Of a stretch of DNA of 64,000 bases, positions 42,601 to 51,382 are shown piece by piece. Source of the stretch: JADJGC01 sp964617645 (lineage in GTDB: Bacteria; Zixibacteria; MSB-5A5; CAIYYT01). The position numbers and the translations under genes are program-made. Every line of letters begins with the position of its first letter. Position 1 is the stretch's first letter. The notes beneath the pieces are model-generated. The model did no database searches and had not been told where the DNA came from. It saw nothing but the letters and a program-made list of their open reading frames with translations. The stretch lies in the NCBI GenBank assembly GCA_964617645.1, contig CAZTYE010000002.1, forward strand, positions 124,001 to 188,000. Direction: 5' to 3'.

Positions 42601-44239
42601 CAGATGATTGTGTCATGCCCGTGACATAGATGGCGTTCGGTGAGACGCCGATTCCAAATGACTCTTCGTTGCCCGGTCCGCCGAGATAAGTTGACCAGAC
42701 CAGCGATCCGGTAGGACTGAATTTGACCACGAAGACGTCTTCAAACGGCGCGATGGAACTCTGGCAGTACGCGCCGCCGGGACAGGCAATCGGAAAGTCG
42801 GACGAGGTGGTGTAGCCGGTCATGAAAATCGCGCCACTGGCATCGACGACGATGCTCTGGGCGTAGTCGTAGAAGCTGCCGCCGTAGAAACTCGCCCACT
42901 GGCGCACGCCGTTGGAGTTGAACTTCAAAATTGTCGCGTCAGTTTGCCCACTGTTATATGTCGTGTCGTTGTAGGCGCCGGGCATGAATTGTTTCGGCCA
43001 ATCTGCCGATGCCGTGTAGCCGCAGATGTAGAGATTTTGAAATTGGTCCAACGCCAGATCGCTGTGTTGTTCATCACCGGATCCGCCGTAGTACGTCACC
43101 CAAATCCGGACGCCGGACTGCGTGAATTTCCAGATGACGCCATCCAGAAGCGAGTTACCGGCCATCGTGCCCTGAAAGAAGGCGCCGCCGCCGGCATTTT
43201 GCGTCGGCATATTGTTTGAGAAACTGTAGCCCACGACGTAAACGACGTTATTGACATTATCACAGAGGATCGAGCGCGGTCCATCGTGGTTGGTGCTGCC
43301 GTAGTAAGTGCTCCAGACCAGTGGCGGGTCGATGATCAGCGACTGGCTGCGGTCGTAGTCACCGATGTCAAAAGTGACGATGTTGCCTTCAACTACGAAA
43401 CGTCCGGCGACCAGCGCTCCGTCATTCGACTGGAAACAGCGAAGGGCGCCCTCTTGCACCTCGCCGAGTTCCGTGCGAATGCGCAAGCGCCGGTGGTCGT
43501 CGGAGACTTCGATGGCCGAAGCGCCACGATATTCGAGGCGGATGCGCGAGATGTCGGCCCCCGGTTTGACGACAAAGTCGTGCTGGACAGCTTCATTGGG
43601 CCGACTGATCACCGCCCAATCGATGCCGGGGTAGACATCCGCGAAGGTGACTTTGCCGTAAGTTTCGACGTTCAGCACACCCTCGGCGCTGTGGCCGCGA
43701 TAGAAGTGGGTGACACCCAGATCCGTGAGCGGTTCCGCCGTGCGGACGCGCTCGGCAGAAATCGAGGCGCCCAAGAGGTCGACATCGATGCGACGCCACT
43801 CGTATTCCTTTTCGGAGGCGCGGGCGCCTTTTGGGTACCACCGTTTGGGTCCCTTCTTGATCTGCTTGAGGAAGTAATGCGACAAGCCGGTTTTGGTGAC
43901 GAAGACCTCGGCGCCGGCGACATTGGCCGTGAACAGAACCTCGTCGGCAGTATTCCCCTCGTGATTGGCGACCTGACCGAGATTCGGTGTCAGGCCGTAA
44001 GCCGAATTCTGCATCCAGTCATCAATTTGACTTTGAGTTGTCGCATCCACCGATTGCCAAGCGGCCGCCGTCAGACCACTAACTCCGGCGGCAACCGAAA
44101 CCGTAGAAGACGCAACGGCCTGACCGCTTGCGGAAGCTTTCGAACTGTGCGGAATCAGGACGAAGATTGAGATGGCGAGAATTGTAGCTGCATGACCGAA
44201 TGCGAAACAGGTGGATCGAGATTTGAGACGAACGCGCAT
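39632..44239 (-). CDS. Very large secreted SBBP-propeller/LamG protein with dockerin-like tail
   Basis: 1535 residues from ATG 44239 (GAGGAATT upstream). After a signal peptide, residues 70-300 form an N-terminal domain typical of SBBP proteins (VANHEGNTADEVLFTANVAG). Residues about 300-760 hold roughly ten SBBP repeats of the type WSTYYGGS...D...NVFVAGYSES. Next come a cysteine-rich segment, an SdrD B-like domain (GKKWNDLNKNGVQDLGEPP), a LamG/concanavalin-like domain (GMIAWYPFDES to SFSIDLWIKP), further beta domains, and the two-repeat dockerin-like module ending PPCAACP. An exported, calcium-binding surface or extracellular protein; no catalytic motif. Confidence 0.9.
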   Translation of the reverse strand: MRVRLKSRSTCFAFGHAATILAISIFVLIPHSSKASASGQAVASSTVSVAAGVSGLTAAAWQSVDATTQSQIDDWMQNSAYGLTPNLGQVANHEGNTADEVLFTANVAGAEVFVTKTGLSHYFLKQIKKGPKRWYPKGARASEKEYEWRRIDVDLLGASISAERVRTAEPLTDLGVTHFYRGHSAEGVLNVETYGKVTFADVYPGIDWAVISRPNEAVQHDFVVKPGADISRIRLEYRGASAIEVSDDHRRLRIRTELGEVQEGALRCFQSNDGALVAGRFVVEGNIVTFDIGDYDRSQSLIIDPPLVWSTYYGSTNHDGPRSILCDNVNNVVYVVGYSFSNNMPTQNAGGGAFFQGTMAGNSLLDGVIWKFTQSGVRIWVTYYGGSGDEQHSDLALDQFQNLYICGYTASADWPKQFMPGAYNDTTYNSGQTDATILKFNSNGVRQWASFYGGSFYDYAQSIVVDASGAIFMTGYTTSSDFPIACPGGAYCQSSIAPFEDVFVVKFSPTGSLVWSTYLGGPGNEESFGIGVSPNAIYVTGMTQSSAFPFYYPGGATYIDSTLEGSQDGFIAKFSLSGAQLWASYLGGDSTDWADDAVIDGNGNVFVAGYSESTNFPVINPGGAYTQSWAGALDMTLNKFNSADSMIWSTYYGGSDIDFLLGAKGKSICLDPQGRFYVTGMTGSANFPVVNPGGSFFWGTQLSDRDATIGQFTNGGAMLWSTYFGSNNPDFGSSICIGNSGCIFATGEAVDSGSFFGVNPGGGAYYQPFGAGLDDGYFTKFCAATGACCIDFTCVGANSAAECSTLGGQTFYPNQPCSTTVCSILCNVCGKKWNDLNKNGVQDLGEPPLVGWTIQLYYWNGPLYASATTDSAGNYCFNDIPCGSWTVTEQLQPNWVQTYPSPNVHNLTMGTGQSLNNINFGNSSCIADTCCVQPAAGMIAWYPFDESVPGTANDIAAKTRNGWHYYDQLGHAPGVVDGAISLDGSRYVRVFEDPFAQVDTGSFSIDLWIKPTSFAADCATSPLTPCTAIPILDNRNDLDGAAGNNGIMLYIKRVSATQAKLGLAMNVFPNPTDSFESPAAPITLNQWQHVAVTVDRSSGAPLGTFYYNGGAVGTFTPRSGRIYSTNGDGSVLDIGHGPTSSSFGPGLTCNAQERKFIGLLDELEIWIRPLPAVEIGKLYAAGSKGKCKITCAIPSSVVLCKTATTVTMNLTVCNRTANASAARYSFAPIATGAGCNFNANGITFSPASGVLNLLPGQCTQVTVTLSRPFGFVPGNVACFCVTVQDTLTKATSTCCAKLIASDQLCVKKVDPIDIEHALTGVARPFGFTVGNDTDSLATLNYTLRGESTAGDAMDPPAISLNGLPPGTPVIGSIMLPPWSEATIAGDAIITEYRPMDLTSVVLEADADGDGQADPLGSALFEPVSYADCNANSVDDAQDILLGTSNDANGNGFPDECEVPPSSAASCFLCGDADGNGAVSIADAVFLINYIFAGGPAPNPPAAGDADCSGSISIADAVFLINYIFGGGAPPCAACP

Positions 44240-44537
44240 AATTCCTCACAGTCAATCGCGGAGAGCGCCGCGATCGAACGAGCATGAGACTGGTCCCGGA
44301 ATGGGAAGAACATGTACCTGATCAGGCGATAATATAGGCAGATATGATAAGTCAGAAAAGACGTTTTTTGGCGGCAGCGGTATCTATGCTCTTCTCATAG
44401 CTAAATCGCGAGAGGGTGACGATCTTCTGCCATCGGCCGTGCTAATCGAAAGCAGGTGGCCGGAGCCGCTGGCAAGTTTGACCAGTTTGCGAGCAGGCGG
44501 CGACCGCACGGCCGAGGGCGGCGAGCATTGACAAGCG
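44240..44537. other. Intergenic region, no gene seen
   Basis: 298 bases between two minus-strand genes. It should contain the promoter of the 44239 gene (AT-rich around 44310-44350). I see no repeat and no clear terminator for the upstream mannosidase gene. Confidence 0.4.
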
Positions 44538-47500
44538 CTAATGGAACAATCGCTGCCGACCTACTTCCTGCTTTGGGATTCCCGGCCCGGTGATGAATAG
44601 ATTCAGGGCTTCACCACCTTTGCACTGGAACATGCGTACCGCGAGGCGGTGCATGCCCTTGGTCAGTGCAACCTTGCCGGCGATTTCTCCGGCGCCGTGA
44701 AGGCCGTCGTTATCAACAATCATGGTGTCTGCAACCCAGAGCTTGCTGCCGTCATCGGAGCTGATGCCGAATTCGAACATGCCGTCGGCCGGCACCGCGA
44801 TGTATCCTTGAAACACGAGGCCGTAGTCTTCCGGACGGGCGATTTCCGGGATGACCACAGTATTGGCGATAAAGGTCGTCACGGCTGTGAGGGAGTCGAA
44901 GTTGGGCAGTCGGTGCCACTCACCTTCATAGTAGTCGCATCGCAGTCCGGCGCTGGGAGCGGCGACCTCGATAGCCGATCGCGGAATGAGCTTGTTGACC
45001 GCCAAAGTTGTCGTCACGCTTCCCTGTCCTGAGCGATCGAAGGCGCGGGCGCGGACGATGGTGGACGACGCCAGACGCAGCGGCGCGTCGAATGTCGGCG
45101 AGGATGAGGTTGGCTCCGAACCGTCGATTGTGTATCGCAGCAATGCGCCGGGTGTCGGGCTGGAAAGCTCGACCACAGTGTTGTCGATAAAGATCGGTTC
45201 GGAGGCCGCGATGCGCGCCAGCGCCGCGGATGCAACATCGTAGTGCGGCGTGCGCGGAGTGATTTCGTCATGCTCGAATCCCGAAACCGATGCAGCCAAC
45301 AGCTTGATGTGCGGATTGTCGGGTAACGCGATACTCTGAGCGCCCTTGGGAAGGGGAATTCTCTGGGCGAAAAGATAAGTGAACTTGTAAGTGTCATTCT
45401 TGCCGTCGGCAGTGTGACGGTGCGTTCCCGCCCAGGCAACCGGTGCGGAATTGATGTATGCCGGGAGGATTTCGTTCGCGCTTGTAACCATCTGACCGTT
45501 CACCATGCGGTTGTTCCACTGTCCGATTTTCTCGGTGTACTCATAGAGCGTCACGGGAACAGCGGTGCTTCCGTCCGCGGTCAACACGTTCACGATGCCC
45601 TCTTGAGGTCCTCCGGTGGCCAACAACAACAGATACAGGTTGTTCCAGTTGCCCTTCCAGTCGAGCTTCTGGCCTCGACAGGCAACGACGTTACTGGCGC
45701 CATCCGACTTTGGCCCGAATGTAAATCGTACGCCTTGAAATTGAAGCGTATCCGGCAGCAGTTCTGCGGCCAGAGTGTTGCCTTCGGCGTCGAGGTTGCC
45801 GTCAGTCCGATTGGCATCGGATGAGATGCCATCGAGATTGTATGCCAGCGCCAGTGGCTGCGATTTGAGGGGCTTCACGACCGCGGCGTTCGCGCTTTTC
45901 AATTTCACGGCAAAGGCCTTGGGCTGATAGGGAGTTAATGAGAATCGGACGCGATTGGCAGCGCCGACGGCCTCACCGATGAATTCCTCCTGACCGTTAA
46001 CTTCACGCGCCGACACAATCTCCCGTTCGAAAATCAGAGCGACGGCTTCGGCCGGACGGCCCAGCAGTTCGCGAACCCGCACGACGACTTCGTCTCCCGC
46101 TTCCGACATTTTGACGGCATTGACCATGACTTGTTCGGCCGGATCGACGCGCAGCAGCGAATGGCTCTTCCCCAGTTGGCCTTCGTGCTGCGGCGCCGCA
46201 TAAGCGATCAGCGGTTGATTAAGTCGCGCCGCCTGCCACGGAGCGTCGGACGACTGCCACGAGCCGGCATGGGCAACGATTGAATACGTGAACTCGTGGC
46301 GGCCGATGTCCTGCGAGCTTTGATCACCGACCCAACTCCAGGAATCGAAAACGCCGGGTGTGTGAATCAGAGTCAAGCGCAGCGTACCGGAATCGGGATG
46401 ATCCCAGCCATACTTGCAGTCGTTTAGGATGGTCAGGCCAGCCGAGCCGTTGGCGGCCGTAAAGTCCGCCCACTGGTGTGCGGGAACTTCGTACTTCTTC
46501 GGCGTATTAAGCCCACGTTTGATAGTGCCAAGCCCCAGATCGTAAGTGATCGAGTCATTGGCGAAAGCGGGACGAAACGCTACTTTGAGCAGAGTCTCTT
46601 TTTCGGCCCAATCGATTTGATTGACGAAGTCGATGCGATTGGCGGCCGCCCCGGAGGCCATGCGAATGGTGGTCTGATAGGTCGAATTACCGTGTTGACG
46701 AGTAATGCGCAACGCGCCACGGACGGCTCCGGATTCGAGAATCTCGATCTTTGGAGTGCCCTCGACTTTGGCGCGCCGGCCGGCGAGCAGATCCTCGTAC
46801 TGAATCTCCCATGCCGGCCACTGCCGTGGCTTGTTGAAGATCAACTCCAGTTCGATCGGCTGTGCGAGTAGTTCGCGCGCCAATTGCTTGTCATAGATAG
46901 AGGCGACATCGCCGCCAGCGTTTAGCGACAATCGATAGCGTTCGTTTTCCATCGATGATGTTGTGACAGTGATCGGCGGCAGTTGCGCGGCTTTCTCGTC
47001 ACGCCGTAAGTCGTAAACCGCGAAGCCGACGGACGGGACATCGGCGAGGAACTGCAGTTCGGCGGTTCCATCCGACGAGACGGTAATCTGGGCGGGAACG
47101 CGCTCACCGCCCGGACCAACGACGATGATACTTTGACTGCTCTCGCGAAATTCTGGAAGAGGAATTTCGATAACATCCTGGCGATCGATAGCCAGAGGGT
47201 TATAGACTACGATTGTCTCACCGCGTCCGCGAGTATCGAGGGCCGGCGTAATGGCCGCGACGGCGGAGTTCAGAGCCGAAGAGAATTCATTGAGCGACAA
47301 AAGCTCGTCGCTCCAGGAGAACTCGTAGGCTTCGGGGATCGAAGTGCCGGTCAGGTCGTCGTGAAACTGGTGCCAGAGAAAGCGCGTCCAAGCGCGTTCA
47401 AATGCTTGACGTGGGTACGTAAATCCGCCGAAGAGACTCGCCGTGACGGCAGCCCTCTCGGCGGCATCCGCGAGCAGCTCATTGCGCCGATTCCACCGCT

Positions 47501-48449
47501 TCATCGCCGCCTGTGAAGTATAGCATCCGACGCCATGCCGGGTCATGACGAGTTCACCGTCGAAGGTCGGGAGCTTGGCGTTGGGATACTCTGTAACCAG
47601 ATTAGGGAGGTCATCGGCGCCGATGCTGGAGACTTTCACTGGCCCATCACTTCGCATTGACTTGGTCAGCCAATCAACGGAAAGCGACTCCGGAGCGCCG
47701 CCGACATCGCCGGTGCCGAAGTAAATGTAGCCGGCGTAGCAGCCGCTGCTGTCACCTAACTCGTCGATCAGCCGAATGACGGAGGTATCGCGTGAAAGAT
47801 CGCTGCGAAAAGTGGCGACATAGTTGCCCGTCTTGAGGCCGGAAAGCAGCGTCGAGCCGTCCACGCCCCGCCAGTGCCCGATCGCAAACGGCACCGGTAC
47901 CGAGCAACCCCAGGTGAGCTTTTGCGTCGAGAAGCTTCGGAGACCGCAGTGTTTCGCAATCGACGGCAACGCATATCCGAAGCCAAAGCAGTCGGGCATG
48001 AAAATGTCGTAACTTTGTTTGCCGAACTCGCGCTTGTAGAAGCCGTTGCCGTAAAGCGCATGACGGACGAGCGATTCGAATGAAGGAATGTTGACATCTA
48101 CCGCATCGACCCAAGCTCCGGTGACGCGCCAACGTCCGGCGGCGACGTATTTCTTGAGCGTTTCATAGTCCTGCGGATAGTACTCCTTGGCGAGCATGTA
48201 GCGAAACGCGCCTTCAAAGCTGAAGATGTAGTCGGGATAGATTTCGAACAGCTTGAAATTGTCATGCAGAGTATTCGGGATGTACTCATCGATCGTGTTC
48301 TTGATCGTCCAGCGCCACTGCGTATCCAAGTGGGCGGTACCGACGACCCCGAGCTTTTTCTGCGGCTGATCCGCGCTGTTCGACTGCGCCCACGCGGTTG
48401 CGGCGAGCAGGCTGAGCGCGATGAGCGCGAAGATGTAACGGCTGCGCAT
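44538..48449 (-). CDS. Secreted GH38 alpha-mannosidase-like glycosidase with chitobiase-C and PA14 domains
   Basis: 1303 residues; AAAGGAG precedes ATG 48449. Signal peptide MRSRYIFALIALSLLAATAWAQ. The GH38 N-terminal domain has AHLDTQWRW (His40 and Asp42, zinc ligands) and IFMPDCFGFGY with Asp153 at the nucleophile position. WHQFHDDLTGTSI near 370 gives further zinc-site residues. GH38 middle and C-terminal beta domains extend to about 830. Near 1070-1150 is a chitobiase/hexosaminidase C-terminal-like domain (YTIDGSEPTSSSP), and the last 140 residues are a PA14 domain (YYEGEW, FEFGISSDDGSKLW), a likely glycan-binding module. It starts 3 bases after the ABC permease stop, so it belongs to the sugar-uptake operon. 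Confidence 0.93.
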   Translation of the reverse strand: MRSRYIFALIALSLLAATAWAQSNSADQPQKKLGVVGTAHLDTQWRWTIKNTIDEYIPNTLHDNFKLFEIYPDYIFSFEGAFRYMLAKEYYPQDYETLKKYVAAGRWRVTGAWVDAVDVNIPSFESLVRHALYGNGFYKREFGKQSYDIFMPDCFGFGYALPSIAKHCGLRSFSTQKLTWGCSVPVPFAIGHWRGVDGSTLLSGLKTGNYVATFRSDLSRDTSVIRLIDELGDSSGCYAGYIYFGTGDVGGAPESLSVDWLTKSMRSDGPVKVSSIGADDLPNLVTEYPNAKLPTFDGELVMTRHGVGCYTSQAAMKRWNRRNELLADAAERAAVTASLFGGFTYPRQAFERAWTRFLWHQFHDDLTGTSIPEAYEFSWSDELLSLNEFSSALNSAVAAITPALDTRGRGETIVVYNPLAIDRQDVIEIPLPEFRESSQSIIVVGPGGERVPAQITVSSDGTAELQFLADVPSVGFAVYDLRRDEKAAQLPPITVTTSSMENERYRLSLNAGGDVASIYDKQLARELLAQPIELELIFNKPRQWPAWEIQYEDLLAGRRAKVEGTPKIEILESGAVRGALRITRQHGNSTYQTTIRMASGAAANRIDFVNQIDWAEKETLLKVAFRPAFANDSITYDLGLGTIKRGLNTPKKYEVPAHQWADFTAANGSAGLTILNDCKYGWDHPDSGTLRLTLIHTPGVFDSWSWVGDQSSQDIGRHEFTYSIVAHAGSWQSSDAPWQAARLNQPLIAYAAPQHEGQLGKSHSLLRVDPAEQVMVNAVKMSEAGDEVVVRVRELLGRPAEAVALIFEREIVSAREVNGQEEFIGEAVGAANRVRFSLTPYQPKAFAVKLKSANAAVVKPLKSQPLALAYNLDGISSDANRTDGNLDAEGNTLAAELLPDTLQFQGVRFTFGPKSDGASNVVACRGQKLDWKGNWNNLYLLLLATGGPQEGIVNVLTADGSTAVPVTLYEYTEKIGQWNNRMVNGQMVTSANEILPAYINSAPVAWAGTHRHTADGKNDTYKFTYLFAQRIPLPKGAQSIALPDNPHIKLLAASVSGFEHDEITPRTPHYDVASAALARIAASEPIFIDNTVVELSSPTPGALLRYTIDGSEPTSSSPTFDAPLRLASSTIVRARAFDRSGQGSVTTTLAVNKLIPRSAIEVAAPSAGLRCDYYEGEWHRLPNFDSLTAVTTFIANTVVIPEIARPEDYGLVFQGYIAVPADGMFEFGISSDDGSKLWVADTMIVDNDGLHGAGEIAGKVALTKGMHRLAVRMFQCKGGEALNLFITGPGIPKQEVGRQRLFH

Positions 48450-48452
48450 ATA

Positions 48453-49853
48453 TCACTCCTTTGAAGCTGTTGATGTCGGGCTTTTCGTTCGAGCCGACGG
48501 CGACAGAAACTGGAATCGGCGGTTAAGCCCCCGCTGCTTGAGGCGGTCGAAGAGCACGGCGGCTAAGATGACCAAGCCGAGAACTACTTTCTGCGTGTAG
48601 CTTTCGATGTTGGTCAAGTTCATGCCGTTTTGGATAACACCGATGATGAAGGCGCCGATCAGTGTGCCGAGAATTCGGCCTTCCCCACCGCTGAGACTCG
48701 TGCCGCCGACCACGACCGCAGCAATCACATACAGTTCGTAGGTCAATCCATAAGTTGGCGCGCCGCTCTTGAGTTGCGAGGCCATGATGATGCCGCCAAG
48801 TCCGGCGAGAAGTCCGCAGAGAGTGTAGGCAATCAGCAGTATCCGATTGACGCGAATCCCCGCCAGGCGAGCGGCTTCGGGATTGCCGCCGACGGCATAG
48901 ATATGGCGGCCGAGAACCGAGCGCTCCATCACCACCCAAGCGATAAGATACATCAGGAACATCAGAATGACGGCAATCGGAACTCCGAACAGAGGATCGA
49001 CGCCGCGCCCGAGCCAGACAAATCCTTCCGGCAATTGATAGATGGGCTTGCCCTGAGAAATGATGTACGCAAAACCGGCCGCGACTTGCATCATCGCCAA
49101 TGTGGCAATGAACGGCGGAATGCGAAATGAAGTAATCATCAGACCGCTGAAAACGCCAATGGCGGCGCAGATGATCATTGCCGCGAGCGCCGCAATCGAA
49201 ACGCTAAGCGTCGAGGCATTGGCGCCGCCGAGCGGTTCGATCAACCACGCGATGACGACCGCCGAGAGGGCAATCAAGCTGCCGACGGAAAGATCGATGC
49301 CGGCAGTGATAATCACCATGGTCATGCCGATGGCGATGATGGCGATGACGGTGATCTGATTGGCGACGTTGCGCAGGTTGTCGGCCAAGAGAAAAGTCGG
49401 CCAACGCCGACTTGCCGGGCTTTCGATCCGGCAATGTTCAAACTGCGCAAGCTGTGAGATCAGTTGCGCGAGCACGGGAAGAAAGCCCTGAGTCGTCACG
49501 AAGACAACCGCCGCTGCCTCAGAAGAATCAATCGCGGCCAGTCGAGCGCGAATGTCGGCCGGAGTGCCGGACACGGCCAGTGTTTTCCAGCCGCGCTCAC
49601 CGGCACGAGCGACAAACTGCTGCGTGAATTCGGTTTCTTCTCTGGCGTTCGAAGTGACAATGACGAACAATTTTCCGGCTGTCGACTCTGCTTGGAGCTG
49701 TGCGGACACTTGCTTCGCGGCGGCCGCGCCGGTCAGTACTTGCTCTTTGAGTGTCAGGATTGAGAAGAGGAAACAAAGCAGCAGCAGAACCGGCAGCATT
49801 CCGTAATTGTTCATCAACCATCTGATCCGGCTACGGATTGTACTTTGCGTCAT
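48453..49853 (-). CDS. Ribose-type sugar ABC transporter permease with a periplasmic insert after TM1
   Basis: 466 residues, longer than the usual 320-350 for RbsC. The first transmembrane helix (MLPVLLLLCFLFSIL) is followed by about 120 soluble residues (GKLFVIVTSNAREETEF, AAVVFVTTQGFLPVLAQL) that look like half of a periplasmic-binding-protein fold. The standard permease then resumes: NVANQITVIAIIAIGMTMVIITAGIDLSVGS and GGTSLSGGEGRILGTLIGAF. Its ATG overlaps the ATPase stop (ATGA). It forms the inner-membrane channel of the sugar importer. The insert could dock the binding protein or sense sugar; this is inference. Confidence 0.93.
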   Translation of the reverse strand: MTQSTIRSRIRWLMNNYGMLPVLLLLCFLFSILTLKEQVLTGAAAAKQVSAQLQAESTAGKLFVIVTSNAREETEFTQQFVARAGERGWKTLAVSGTPADIRARLAAIDSSEAAAVVFVTTQGFLPVLAQLISQLAQFEHCRIESPASRRWPTFLLADNLRNVANQITVIAIIAIGMTMVIITAGIDLSVGSLIALSAVVIAWLIEPLGGANASTLSVSIAALAAMIICAAIGVFSGLMITSFRIPPFIATLAMMQVAAGFAYIISQGKPIYQLPEGFVWLGRGVDPLFGVPIAVILMFLMYLIAWVVMERSVLGRHIYAVGGNPEAARLAGIRVNRILLIAYTLCGLLAGLGGIIMASQLKSGAPTYGLTYELYVIAAVVVGGTSLSGGEGRILGTLIGAFIIGVIQNGMNLTNIESYTQKVVLGLVILAAVLFDRLKQRGLNRRFQFLSPSARTKSPTSTASKE

Positions 49854-51382
49854 ATTGCCAGAGCCATGACCTGATCTTGCGTCGCGTTACTGGCATCGCC
49901 GATTTCGCCGCTGACGCGACCCGACTTCATGACCAGAATCCGGTCGCACATGCCGAGGATCTCGGGAAGATCGGACGAGATGATCACAATCGCTTTACCG
50001 GCGGATGCGAGTTTTCGAATGATCACGTACATTTCATACTTGGCGCCGACGTCGATGCCGCGCGTCGGTTCATCGAAGATAATCACTTGCGAATCGGTCT
50101 CGAGCCAGCGGGCGACCAGTAGTTTCTGCTGATTGCCACCGGATAGAAACTCGGCGCGCTGTTCGTGGCCGGAGATTTTGATCGCCAGCGATTCAACGTG
50201 CCGGCCAAAAGCCAATTTCCTCTGCCGCAAATTGGCGAGCCCCCATCGCGACCAGTGTCGCCAATTGGGAAGCGCGAAGTTGTCGCTCGCCGAGAGGCAA
50301 AGCACCAGCCCCTGCCCTTTTCGATCCTCATTGAGCAATGCGATTCCGGAATCGATTGCTGCACGTGGCGAGGATGAATCAACCGGCGTTCCCGCGACCA
50401 GCACTTCACCAGCCAAACGCCGATCGGCTCCAAAGATCAGCCGCGCCAGTTCCGAACGCCCGGCGCCCATAAGCCCGGCGATGCCGAGAATTTCTCCGGC
50501 GCGAACTGCAAACGAAACACCGTGAATGCGCGCGCCTTCCAAATCGCGGACCTCCAGTAGCGGCCGGCCAATGTCAGCCTGACCGCCGGGAAATTCATCT
50601 TCAAGCGGACGGCCAACCATCATCTCAATTAGCTGTTTTCGTGACATTCCCGCGGTGGGGCGCGTTGCGATGGTGCCACCGTCGCGCATGACTGTGATGC
50701 GATCGGAGATGCTCAGAACTTCGTCGAGCCGATGACTAACAAATATCACGCCAATTCCGGAACTGGAGATCTCCCGCAGTACGACGAACAGACGTTCGAC
50801 CTCGCGCGGCGTTAGCGCCGCCGTCGGTTCGTCCATGATGATTATCCGGGCATCGGCCAGCAGCGAACGAGCGATTTCCACCAATTGGCGTTCGGAAAGT
50901 GACAAGTCGGCGACCGGGGTATCCGGATCGACCGTCAATCCCAGTTTCGCAAGAGTTTCCCGGGCACTCGATCGCTCGTGGCTTGTGTTGATCAATCCGA
51001 CGCTTGATTGCTCGCGACCGAGAAGCAGATTTGCCGCCACCGAGAGATTCGGCACCAGCGACAGCTCTTGATAGATGGCGGTAATGCCCGCGCGCAAGGC
51101 CTCGATTGGCGACGAAAAACGGCGTTCGCGGCCGTCGATGAGCAGCGTGCCTTCGTCGGGTTGATGCACGCCGGTCAAGACCTTGATCAATGTGCTCTTG
51201 CCGGCCCCGTTCTCGCCGACCAGTGCGTGAATTTCACCGGCGCGCAATTCGAAACTGGTCGACGAAAGCGCTTGAACTCCGGGGAAGGCCTTGCACAGGC
51301 CATCTACCCGCAGCAGTAGTGAGGTCGCCGCGTCTTTTTCGTCATCCGGTGACATAAGTTCGGCACAATCGCTATTCGGCAT
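49850..51382 (-). CDS. Ribose-type sugar ABC transporter ATP-binding protein (two NBDs)
   Basis: 510 residues with two nucleotide-binding domains. NBD1 has Walker A GENGAGKST, signature LSLSERQLVE and Walker B IIIMDEPTAAL. NBD2 has a degenerate Walker A (AGLMGAGRSE), signature FLSGGNQQKLLVARWL and VIIFDEPTRGIDVGA, the standard RbsA/XylG arrangement. It drives import of a monosaccharide. It overlaps the binding-protein gene upstream by 11 bases and the permease downstream by 4. Start ATG 51382; an internal ATG 51355 is possible. Confidence 0.95.
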   Translation of the reverse strand: MPNSDCAELMSPDDEKDAATSLLLRVDGLCKAFPGVQALSSTSFELRAGEIHALVGENGAGKSTLIKVLTGVHQPDEGTLLIDGRERRFSSPIEALRAGITAIYQELSLVPNLSVAANLLLGREQSSVGLINTSHERSSARETLAKLGLTVDPDTPVADLSLSERQLVEIARSLLADARIIIMDEPTAALTPREVERLFVVLREISSSGIGVIFVSHRLDEVLSISDRITVMRDGGTIATRPTAGMSRKQLIEMMVGRPLEDEFPGGQADIGRPLLEVRDLEGARIHGVSFAVRAGEILGIAGLMGAGRSELARLIFGADRRLAGEVLVAGTPVDSSSPRAAIDSGIALLNEDRKGQGLVLCLSASDNFALPNWRHWSRWGLANLRQRKLAFGRHVESLAIKISGHEQRAEFLSGGNQQKLLVARWLETDSQVIIFDEPTRGIDVGAKYEMYVIIRKLASAGKAIVIISSDLPEILGMCDRILVMKSGRVSGEIGDASNATQDQVMALAI

